A DNA stretch of 64,000 nucleotides, from NCBI RefSeq assembly GCF_003289645.1, contig NZ_QLYX01000001.1, positions 186,001 to 250,000 on the forward strand, read 5' to 3'. Positions 9,296 to 21,200 of this stretch are shown piece by piece. The translations under genes were made by a program, and so were the position numbers. Under the pieces are notes generated by a model. The model was not told where the DNA came from, did not search any database, and worked only from the letters and a program-made list of their open reading frames with translations. Every line of letters starts with the position of its first letter. The stretch's first letter is position 1. The DNA comes from Actinomadura craniellae. GTDB lineage: Bacteria > Actinomycetota > Actinomycetes > Streptosporangiales > Streptosporangiaceae.

Positions 9296-12200
9296 TCCCC
9301 TTCTCCTTCAGTGAGCAGTTCGACGAGTCGGGGCACCCACCGTTGCGTGTGCTCGTCCTCAGTGATGACCTCCAGGTGGTCGGCGGGGACCGGCACCATC
9401 CGCAGCTTCGGCAGGAACGGCGACCACATCCCGGCGAGCTGCTCCGGATAGTCCTCGTGCTCACCGTCCTCCGTGGCCGCGACCAGCAGCGCCGGCACGT
9501 CGAGCACACCGGTCGTCGGTGTCGGTAGCAGCGCATCGGTGCGGGCGGCGGAGATGGCGATCGCGCGTCGCTGGGCGACGTTGAGCCCGCCGAAGAGGCG
9601 CTCGCCGAACTCCAGGCGTTCGTTCTCCTCCAGCTGGTCGGCGACGCGGTCCTGGAGGGTGACGTCGGCCAGCAGTTCCGCCATCTTCACCCCGACGACG
9701 TCGATCTCCTCCTGGAGCGGGCCCTCGGCGCTCGGGACGGCGTCGACGATCCCGAGACCGCGCACCCGATGACCGCGCGCGATCAGCTCCCGGGCGACAC
9801 CGAAGGCCAGGTGCCCGCCCCAGGAGTAGCCGAGCAGGTCGTACGGCCCGGCGGGCCGCGTCTCGACGATCACGTCGGCGTAGGCGCGGCAGAGGTCCGC
9901 GAGGTCCGCGAAGTCCACCTGCAGGGTGGAGTGCGCCGGGTCCTGGAGGCCGTACACGTCCCAGTCGGCCGGCAGCAGGCCGAGCAGCCGCCGGTACATC
10001 GTGGCCAGGCCGGTGTAGTCGTGGAAGCAGAACAGCGTCCGGCCGCCTGCTCCCTCGCGCAGCGGAAGCACCACCGCGTCGTGCAGGGTGGGACCGGACG
10101 ACGCCGCCCGGTCGTCCACGCTCTGCGCGAGTTCCGCCACCGTCTGGTGGGCGAACACCTGCTTCACCAGCAGGTTGTGGTCGCCCGCGGCGTTCACCCG
10201 CGCCACCAGGCGCATCGCGAGCAGGGAGTTGCCGCCGATCTCGAAGAAGTTCGCCGACGCGGAGACCCGCGCGACGCCGAGGAGCTCGGCGACCGCGTCC
10301 GCGATCAGCGCCTCGGTGCCGGTGCGCGGCGCGACGTACTCCGCGCCGGCGGTCTCGATCTCCGGCAGGGCGCGGGCGTCGATCTTCCCGTTGACGGTCA
10401 GCGGGATGTCCGCGACCGCGACCAGGCCCGCCGGGACCATGTAGTCGGGCAGCAGCCCGCGCACCCGCGCGCGGACGGCGTCGAGGTCGACGCTCGCGGG
10501 ATCGCCGCCGGCGGGTACCAGGTAGCCGTACAGCTGCACGGTCCCGGCCGCGTCCCTGCGGGCGATCACGGCCGCGCGGGCCACCTGCGGGTCGGCCGCC
10601 AGCGCGTCCGCGACCTCGCCGGGCTCGATCCGGTAGCCGCGGATCTTCACCTGGTCGTCGGCCCGGCCCAGGAAGTCGATGTTCCCGTCCGGGGTCCAGC
10701 GCGCGAGGTCGCCGGTGCGGTACATCCGCTGCCCGGGCTCCCAGGGGCAGGCGGTGAACCGCTCGGCGGTCAGTGCCCCCTGCTCCCAGTAGCCGCGGGC
10801 GATGCCGGCGCCCGCCAGGTACAGCTCTCCGGCGACGCCCCGCAACGTGGGCTGCAGGTTCTCATCCAGGATGTAGGCACGGGTGTTGAAGATCGGCCTG
10901 CCCACGCTGGACGTGGGGCTGTCGGCCAGGTCGGCGCCGAGCGCGTTGATCGTGTACTCGGTCGGCCCGTACAGGTTGTAGGACTCGACGCCCGGCGCGT
11001 CGCGCAGTTGCTGCCACAACCGCTCCGGCACCGCCTCCCCGCCCAGCGACACGAACACCACGCCGGGCGCGTCGGCGGACACCGACCGGCCCGCAGGCCG
11101 GTCCCGCTCCAGCAGGCCGTCGTCGACGAGCAGCTGACCGTAGGACGGGGTCACGTCGAAACCGTCGATCCGGGCCTCGTCGTAGTAGGCCAGCAGCCGG
11201 GCCGGCTCGCGGCGCAACTCCTCGTCGATCACGTGCACCTCGTGCCCGTTGAGCAGCCAGAACAGCTGCTCCCAGGAGGCGTCGAAGGAGAACGACGTGG
11301 TGTGCGCGATCTTCATCCGCCGGCCGCCCTGGTGCGCGACGACCCGGTCGAAGATCTCCTCCACGTGGTTGGCGTACATGTTCGTCAGCCCCCGGTATCC
11401 GACCGCGACACCCTTCGGGCGTCCGGTCGAGCCGGAGGTGAACAGGACGTAGGCGAGGTTGTCCAGCGACACCGCGCCGCCGCGCTCGGCCACCGTGATC
11501 GGGCCGGTGCCATGCCCGGCGATCCCCTCCCGGACACCGGGATCATCCAGATTGACGATCCGACCGGCCCGGTTGCCGGGCTGGTGGGTGTTCCGGTCGT
11601 CGGGCTGGTTGTCGGGTTGGCGGGTGCCCTGGTCACCGAGGCGGTGGGCGTCGCGGTCGGTGACCAGGGTGACCGTCGGCCGGGCGACCGCCAGCATGTA
11701 GCCGATGCGGTCGTCGGGGTGCTCGGCGTCGATGGGCACGTACGCCGCGCCGACGGCGAACACGGCGAACATCGCGATCACCATCCGCTCGTCCCGCGGC
11801 AGCAGCAGGGCGACCCGGTGCTCGGGCCGCACCCCCTGGTCCAGCAGCATCCGGGCGTACCGGTGCACCTCGGCGGAGAACTCGCCGAAGGTGTAGCGGC
11901 GGTCACCGGCGACCAGCGCGGTCTCCTCCGGTGACAGCGCGACCTGCTGAGCCAGCAGGTCGCCGACCGTCACCTCGTCGACGGGACGCGCCACGGCGTC
12001 GCCGCCCCCCGCACCCGGCTCGTGGGGCAGCAGCGCGGGAACGCCGCCGACGGGTTCGGCGAGATGCTCGGTGAGGTACCGCAACACCAGCAGGTAGCGT
12101 TCCAGGACCGCGTCGGCCGCGTCCTTCTCGTAGGCGTCGCGGCGGAACGAGAGCCGCACGTGCACGGCCGGGACGCCCTCGGCCTCCCACGGGTTGACCG

Positions 12201-15200
12201 CGAACGTCAGCGGGTAGTGGGTCGCGTCGTTCAGCCCGCCGCCGGTCACCTTCGTGTCCGCGCCCTCGTCGCCGCCCACCTCGTAGGGGAAGTTCTGGAC
12301 GACGAACAGGGTGTCGAACAGGGTGCCCAGGCCGGCGTCGTCCTGGATCCGGCTGAGCGAGGCGTAGGCGTGGTCGATCACGGTCGCCTGGTCGATCTGC
12401 ATCCGGGACAGCAGGTCGCCGACCTTCTCGAACGGGTCGAGCCTGACCCGCAGCGGCAGCGTGTTGAACAGCAGGCCGACGATCTGCTCGGCGCCGGCGA
12501 GCTCGGGCGGGCGTCCCGAGACGGTGTTGCCGAACACCACGTCGCCGCTGCCGGTGAGCCGGCCCAGCGTGATGGCCCAGGCCGCCTGGAGCAGGGTGCC
12601 GACCGTGCTGCCGGCGGTCCGGGCGGCGGCGAAGACGCGCGCCGCGTCGGCCGGGTCGAGATCGCGGTGCAGGTCGCCGGTCTCGACCCGGCCGTCGAGG
12701 TCGCCCCCGGCCGGCCGGACGATCGACGGGCCGGCCAGGTCGGCGAGGTAGTCCCGCCAGGCCGTGTGGGTGGCCTCGGTGTCACGGCCGGCCAGCCAGT
12801 CCAGGTAGTTCCGGAACGGCACGGCCGGGACGCGGTCGGCCTGGTCCGGGTCGTGGTAGGCCGCGATCACCTCGGCCATGACCAGGTTCAGCGACCACCC
12901 GTCCATCAGGATGTGCTCGAAGGTCATCGCGAGCGTCCACGACGACGGGGCGACCTCCAGCAGAACGAACCGCAGCAGCGGCGGCCGCTCGTGGTCGAAC
13001 GGCACCTCCCGCTCCGCGGCCAGGAAGGCCGCCGGGTCGCCCGCCTCCGCCTGCCACTCGGCCTGCGTGACGACCCGGTAGGGCAGCGGCGTGCCGGCCG
13101 GGACGACCTGCACCTCGCCCGCTCCCAGCGCCACGAAACCGGCGCGCAGGTTGGGGTGGCGCCGCAGCACCGCGGCGACCGCCGCACCCATCCGGGCCGG
13201 GTCGACGGCGCCGGACAGATCCCGGGTGACCTGCGAGACGTACGCGTTGTGGTCGTCGGTCTCCCGGGAGCGGAACATGTGGTACAGCAGGCCGCTCTGC
13301 AACGGCGAGAGCGGCATCAACTCGGCGTCGGCGCCGTAACGCGCGCGTACCTGGTCGGCCTCGGCCGTCGTCAGCGGCAGCCGGTCGGCCCGGCGCAGCG
13401 TGGGCCGGCCGGGCTCGGCGTCGCCGGCGACCACCCCCCGGGCCGCGAGGTCGCCGAGGACCGTCTCGGCGAACCGCCGCGCGTCGATACCGGTCCCGGA
13501 CGCCACCTCGGCGTGCACCGACACCCGGCCGCCCGTCCCGACGAGCACCGTCACGGACACGGCGCTCGCCAGGGTGGACCCAATGCCTGTCGGGGCGGAC
13601 GCGGGCGGGCCGTCCGGGGCGGAGCCTTCGGCGTCCGTGCGGAACAGGCCGATGCGCACACCAGGCTCGGGGACGTCGTCGAGGAACCGGCTCAGGGCAG
13701 GGTCGCGCAGCAGGGCCGCGTACTCCTCGGCGCGCCGCGGCTCCCACGACAGCGCCTCCGCCAGATCCGGCGCCACCCCCGCACCGGCCACGATGCGGTC
13801 GCAGAGGTCGCCTGTGACGGCTGCCGGGAAGCGCCGCAGCGCACCGGCCGGACCCGGCTCCTCGAACTCGATCACCAGATCGTCGGTGACCCCCAGCGCC
13901 CGCACCACCGCCTCCACCAGATGGGTGCGGACGGCGGCCCGATCCCCGGACCGCACCGGCGCCAGGCCCGCTGCGGTCCCGGCCGTACGGGACGTGCCCT
14001 CGCCGGAAGGCTCCCAGGGCTCGGCGTCGGCGAGGGCGTCGACGTGGTCGTCCCAGAACCGATCCTGCAGCGCCTCGCGCAGGGCGGCGGCGTCCAGAGC
14101 GGCTACACCGGCCTGCTCCGCCGGTATGACCGAGAGCACGGCGCCGGCCTGGTAGGACTCGACCAGTCGGGCGGCCAGCGGGGCCAGCGCGTCCAGCACC
14201 TCGGGGTTGCGGCTCGTGGTGGTGAGCCGGCCGCGTCCCTCGTCGTCGATGCTGAGGGCCAGCGTCCCGGAACCGGGCGAGGCGAGTGACAGGTGCTCGG
14301 CGGCGGCCCGCCACAACGGCGCGTCGGCGATGTCGAACCGCGGGATCGCAAGGCGATAGGCCGCCCCGAGATCCCCGGCCGCGAGGTCCCCGGCGGGGGT
14401 GGCGTCCGCGCCGTCCCGGGCCAGCCGGACCAGCTCCGCGAGCTGGACCACCGGCAGGGCCGGGTGGCGGCCGCCGAGCACCAGGAACAGCCGCGCGGTC
14501 GCCAGCAGGCGCCGCGTGGTCCGGGCCGACATCAGCTCCCGGGCGGCGTCCAGGTGCAGGCGGTACCCGCCGCCCGCCTCCCGGCCGAGGGCGAAGACCA
14601 GGTCGAACAACGCGGGCGGGGCGTTGTCGTCGTCGAGTTCGGTGTAGGTGGGCTCGTCGGGCGCGTACTGCGTGAGATGCCTTCCCGCGACGGCGTTCCA
14701 CTCGTCGGTGGGGTCGAAGAAGGCGGCCATCACCTGGAAGAGCGGGCTCACCCCCGGCAGGCGCGGCGGGTTGACCGCCTCCACGACACTCTCGAACGGC
14801 ACCAGCTTGTGCTCACCTGCCTCGATCGCCCGATCACGGACGGAACGCAGGGTCTGCTCGAAACCACGGTCCGCCGCGATGTCGGCACGGACGACGGCCG
14901 TGTTCACGAAGTACCCGACCAGGTCGTCCAGGACCGGGTCGTCGCGCAGGTCCACCGGGGTGCCCACCGGGACCGACGTCCCCGCCCCCTCCGACCACAA
15001 CGCGAGCGCCAGCGCCCCGACGAGCGCGTGCAACGGGGTGGCCGAACGCTCGGCCAGCACGTCGAGCAGGTCACCGATCTCCTCGGCGGCGAGCTCGACC
15101 GACATCGAGCGGATCGTCCTGGTTCCGCTGTCGGCGCGTGCGTGATCGAGGGGCAGCTTTGTCTCGGCCGGCAGGCCGTCGAGTGTCTCCCGCCAGTGGT

Positions 15201-18200
15201 TCAGCTCGGCGGAGAACAGGGAGTCCGGGTCGTCGCGCTCGCCGAGAACCTGCCGCTGCCACACCGCGAAGTCCGCGTACTGCCCGGCCAGCGGAGCGAG
15301 TTCGGCCCGGGCGCCGCCGGTCTCCTCGGTGTAGAACGCATCGAGGTCCCGCAGCAGCGGAGCGCTGGACTGCTCGTCGGTGACGATGTGGTGGCCGTAC
15401 ACCGCGAGGATGTCGGCCTCCTCCGTCCGCAACAGCGTGAACCGCATCCCGGACTCTGCGGTGATGTCGATGGGCTCGTTCAGCAGCGCCGCCATCCGGT
15501 CCCGTACCGCTTCCGCCGGGACCTGTTCCACGTTCAGCAGGCCGGTGCCCGGCGCCGGGTGCACGACCTGGGCCAGCGCGCCGGAGCCGTCGAACGTGAA
15601 CGTCGTGCGCAGCACCTCGTGGCGTTCGACCAGACGGCCGAGCGCCCGCTCCAGCGCGGCGACATCGGCCCGGCCGGTGAACCGGAACGCGTCACCGGTC
15701 CGGTAGATGCTCTCCCCGGCGACCTGCTCGGTGACCCACAACGCCTGCTGCCCGTAGGAGGCGGGCACCACCTCGGGCCGGGTGACCTCGGTGAAACGCT
15801 GGATGGCGGCGGCCGCGCTCCGCGCTGCTTCCGGCAGTGCGGCGAGTTTGGCGATGGTGGGGTGGTCGAACAGGTTGCGGAGGGTGAAAGACGTGTTGAG
15901 GCGGGTGTTGGCGCGGGTGATGGCGCGGGCGGCCAGGAGTGAGTGTCCGCCGAGGCGGAAGAAGTCGTCGTCCACGGAGACCGAGGGCATGTGGAGGATT
16001 TCGCTGAACACCTCGGCCAGGACTCGCTCGGTCTGGGTTTGTGGTGCTCGCCCGGTTGTGGTTCCGAGGTCGGGGGTCGGCAGCGCACGCCGGTCCAGCT
16101 TGCCGTTCGCCGTCACCGGCAGGGTGTCGAGCCGGGTGAAGGTGGTGGGGACCATGTAGTCGGGTAGCCGGGCTTCGGCGTGGGCGCGCAGTGCTTCTAC
16201 CGGCAGGGCTTCTGCCGGTATCGGGGTGATGATGTAGGCGGCGAGGTATTTCCCGCCGGCGGGGTGGTCGAGTGCGATGACGGCGGCGGTGGAGACGTCT
16301 TGGTGGGTTTCCAGGACGTTGCGGATTTCGTCGAGTTCGATGCGGTATCCGCGGATTTTGACTTGGTCGTCGGTGCGGCCGAGGAATTCCAGTTGTCCGT
16401 GGTTGTTCCAGGTGGCCAGGTCTCCGGTGCGGTAGAGGCGTTGTCCGTAGTCGTCGGCGATGAAGCGTTCGGCGGTCAGGCCGGGGCGGCCTATGTACCC
16501 GTCGGCCAGTTGTACCCCGCCCAGGTACAGCTCGCCCACCACGCCGGGTGCGGTCGGTCGCAGCCAGGCGTCCAGCACGACCGCCCGCACGTTCGCGACC
16601 GGGCCGCCGATCGGCACGACCGGGACGTGCGCGAGGTCCACATCGGCGAGACTGATGCCGGTGGCGTCCACGGCCACTTCGGTGGGCCCGTAGGTGTTCC
16701 ACACGTTCACACCAGGAACACCCTGCAGCCGCCGGCCCAACGCGGCGGGCAGCGCCTCTCCACCGACCGACAGGTGCCGCAACGGCGACGCGGCGAGGTC
16801 GAATCCGGTGTCCAGCATGGCTTGGAGCACGGTCGGGACCAGCTCGACGAACCCGATCGGCTCGCTGCACAGGATCTGAGCCAGGTATTCGGGGTCTCGT
16901 TCACCGCCGGGCCGGATCAGCCGGACGGTGGCCCCGGTGGTGAGGGGCCAGAAGAATTCGGGGACGGCGACGTCGAACCCGACGGAGGTCTTCTGCAGGA
17001 CCCGTTCGGTCTCCGTGATGGGGAAGGTGTCCTGCCGCCAGGCGATCAGGTTGACGATGGCCTGATGGGACACGGCCACGCCCTTGGGCCGGCCGGTCGT
17101 CCCGGAGGTGAAGATCACGTAGGCGACGTCGAGCGGCGACAACGGACGCGGCGGCACTGGTTCGCCCGGAAGACCTTCCAGTGGTTCCTCGATCACCAGG
17201 GCGGGGGCGGCGTCCTCCAGGATGGTCCGCACCCGGCCCGCCGGGTAGGAGGTGTCGATCGGCACGAACGCCGCGCCCACCCGCACCACCGCGGCCAGGG
17301 TCACGACCAGGTCCACCGAACGGGGCAACACGACCGCCACCCGGTCACCGATCCCGACACCCCGGTCGATCAGAGCTTGGGCGGTCGCGTTCACCCGCGC
17401 GTCGAACCGCGCGTACGTCAGCTCCGTCCCGTCGTCGCCGACCACCGCGACCCCGTTCGGGGTCGCGGCCACCTGCTGCCGGATCAACCCGTCCAGGGTG
17501 AGCGGCTGGACTTCGAGCGCCGCGCCAGCCACCGCGACGGCGTTGCCGGTGGGCAGCAGTGGCAGCTCCGCGACCCGCATGGTCGGGGTCGCGGCGATCG
17601 CCGCGAGAACTCGCTCGAGTGTCGCGATGAACCGGTCGATCGTGGCGGGGCCGAGGATGTCGGTGGCGTAGGTGAGGTGGCCGTCGAGCCCGGTCGCGGT
17701 CTCGACGAAGTCGAGTTCGAGGTCGGTCTTGGCCGCGGCGAGGGTGGAGTCGATGTTCTCCACGACCAGGCCGTCGAGCACGACGTCGTCGGACTGCGCG
17801 TCGGTGTGATGGTCCACCAGGACCTGGAAGAGGGGGTTGCGGCCCTGGGACCGCTCGACCCCCGCCACCCGCGTCACTTCCTCGAAGGGCGCGGCCTGGT
17901 GGGCGAATCCTTCGAGCACGGTCTGCCGGGTGCGCAGGAGGAGGTCGGTGATGGTGTCGGCGGGCTTCAGCCGGTGCCGGACCGGGAGTGTGTTGACGAA
18001 GTAGCCGACGACGTTTTCGAGTTCGTGCTCGGTGCGGCCCGCGACGGGTGATCCGATCACGAGGTCGTCGCCGCCGCCGAGCGCCGACACGGTCAGTGCC
18101 GTTGCCGCGTGGACGACCATGAACATGGTGACGCCCAGGTCGTCCGCGACGGTCCGCAGGCCCGCCACGGTGTCTGCGGGGATCGTGAAGTTGACGTCGA

Positions 18201-21200
18201 GGCCCTGGTGGGTGGGTTCGGCCGGCCGGGGCCGGTCCAGCGCGATCGTCGACTCCGATGGTGCGCTGTCCAGCACCTCGCGCCAGTAATCGAGCTGCTG
18301 GGCGAGTTCGGACTGCGGGTCGGCGGGGTCGCCGAGGACTTTGCGTTGCCAGACCGCGTAGTCGGCGTACTGTACGGGCAGCGGTTCCCACCCGGGCCGG
18401 GCGCCCGCGAGTCTGGCCCGGTAGGCGGTCGACAGGTCGTCCAGCAGCACGGGGGAGGACCATTCGTCCACGGCGTGGTGGTGGATGGCCAGCACGAACA
18501 CCCACTCCGCGCCGGTGACGCGCAGCAACGCCGCACGGACCGGGAGATCCACACCCAGGTCGAATCCGCCCTGAACGACCTCGTCCAACCGGGTGTTGCT
18601 GAACGCGTCCACTTCCAGGTGAAGCCGGGCGGTCGCGTCCTCGGCGGGGACGATGACCTGCTGTAGCCGCCCGTCCTCTTCGACGATCAGCGTCCGCAGC
18701 GCCTCGTGGCGGGCCACCACGTCGCGCAGGGCGGTGTGCAGAGCGGTTTTGTCCGGTGTGCCGGTCAGCCGTAGTACGAGCGGGACGACATAGCGGGAAC
18801 CGGGCCCGCCGAGCTGTTCGATCAACCACAGGGACTGCTGCCCGTAGGAGGCGGGCAGCACCTCGGGCCGGGCGATCCCGGTGAAACGCGAGGCCATGGC
18901 CGATGACGCTTCCGGCAGTGCGGCGAGCCGGGCGACGGTGGGGTGATCGAACAGGTTCCGGAGGGTGAAAGACGTGTTGAGGCGGGCGTTGGCGCGGATG
19001 ACGGCGCGGGTGGCCAGCAGCGAGTGCCCACCGAGGCGGAAGAAGTCGTCATCCACGGAGACCGAGGGAACCTGGAGGATCTCCCCGAACACCTCGGCCA
19101 GGACCTGCTCGGTCCGGGTCTGCGGTGCCCGTCCCGCCGTGCCGCCCAGGTCGGGCGTCGGCAGGGCTCGCCGATCGAGTTTGCCGTTCGCCGTCACCGG
19201 CAGGGTGTCGAGCCGGGTGAAGGTGGTGGGGACCATGTAGTCCGGTAGCCGGGCCTCGGTGTGGGCGCGCAACTCCTCTACCGGTAGCGCATCTGCCGAC
19301 ACCGGGATGATCACGTAGGCGGCGAGGTATTTCCCGCCGGCGGGGTGGTCGAGTGCGATGACGGCGGCGGTGGAGACGTCTTGGTGGGTTTCCAGGACGT
19401 TGCGGATTTCGTCGAGTTCGATGCGGTATCCGCGGATTTTGACCTGGTCGTCGGTGCGGCCGAGGAATTCCAGCTGTCCCTGGTTGTTCCAGGTGACCAG
19501 GTCTCCGGTGCGGTAGAGGCGTTGCCCGGAGTCGTCGGCGATGAACCGTTCGGCGGTCAGGCCGGGGCGGCCCACGTACCCGTCGGCCAGTTGCACCCCG
19601 CCCAGGTACAGCTCACCCACCACACCCGGTGCGGTGGGTCGCAGCCAGGCATCGAGCACGACCGCCCGCACGTTCGCGACGGGACCGCCGATCGGCACCA
19701 CGGGGACGTGGGTGAGGTCCACGTCGGCGAGACTGATGCCGGTGGCGTCCACGGCGGCTTCGGTGGGCCCGTAGGTGTTCCACACGTTCACACCGGAAAC
19801 GCCCTGCAGACGCCGGCCCAGTGCGGCGGGCAGCGCTTCCCCGCCCACCGACAGGTGCCGCAACGGCGACGCGGCGAGGTCGAATCCGGTGTCGAGCATG
19901 GCTTGGAGCATGGTCGGGACCAGTTCGACGAACCCGATCGGCTCGCTGCTCAGGATCTGGGCCAGGTACTCCGGGTCTCGTTCACCGCCGGGCCGGATCA
20001 GCCGGACGGCGGCTCCGGTGGTGAGGGGCCAGAAGAATTCGGGGACGGCGACGTCGAACCCGACGGAGGTCTTCTGCAGGACTCGTTCGGTTTCGGTGAT
20101 GGGGAAGGTGTCCTGCCGCCAGGCGATCAGGTTGACGATGGCCTGGTGCGGTACGGCCACGCCCTTGGGCCGGCCGGTCGTCCCGGACGTGAAGATCACA
20201 TACGCGGCATCGAGCGGCGACAACGGACGCGGCAATACCGGTTCGCCCGGAAGACCTTCCAGCGGTTCCTCGATCACCAGGACCGGGGCGGCGTCCTCCA
20301 GGATGGTCCGCACCCGGCCCGCCGGGTAGGAGGTGTCGATCGGCACGAACGCCGCGCCCACCCGCACCACCGCGGCCAGGGTCACGACCAGGTCCACCGA
20401 ACGGGGCAACACGACCGCCACCCGGTCACCGATCCCGACACCCCGGCCGAGCAGCGCTTGGGCGGTCGCGTTCACCCGCGCGTCGAACCGCGCGTACGTC
20501 AGATGGAGGCCGTTGTCGTCGATGACGGCGATGCCGTCCGGGGTCGCGGCCACCTGCCGCCGGATCAATCCGTCCAGGGTGAGCGGCCGCACCTCCAGGG
20601 GCGTGCCCGTCATCTCGACCGCATCGCCGGCCGGCAGCAGCGCCAGCTCCGCCACCCGTACGTCCGGGGTGGTCGCCATCGCCGCCAGCACCCGCTCGAA
20701 CATCGCGGCGAACCGGTCGACCGTGGCCCGGTCCAGCACGTCGGGCCGGTAGGAGAACTCGAGGACGGCCGAGTCGGGGCCCGGCACGATCGTGAGCGCG
20801 AGGGGGTGCGTGGTGGCATCCCGCCCGTCGGCATGCCGCAGCGTGATCCCGGTGCCCTGCTGCACCTCGGCCAGTTGCTCCTCGTCGACGGGGTAGTTCT
20901 CGTGGACGACGAGCGTGTCGAACAGCGGGTTGAACCCGGTGGCCCGCTGGACTTCCGCGAGCGGCACGTGGTGGTGGTCCAGAAGGGCGGTGTTCTGCTC
21001 CTGGACCTGGGCGATCAGCTCCCCGAGGGTGGGATTGCCGGTCACGGTGACGGGGGTCGGGACGGTGTTGATGAACAACCCCACCGCGTCCTCGATACCG
21101 TCGACCTCCGCGGGGCGGCCGGAGACCGCGGTGCCGAACACGACCGTCTCCCGGCCGGTGATGCTGTTGAGGAAGACCCCCCAGGCCGCCTGGATCAGGC

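Noticed and set aside
10600-11500. Assigning the fifth NRPS-2 adenylation domain to N-hydroxyornithine
   Set aside because: The residues Asp278 and Asn331 hint at an ornithine-like pocket, but the alignment needs a gap near residue 238 and no N-hydroxylase gene is visible, so I left the substrate open.
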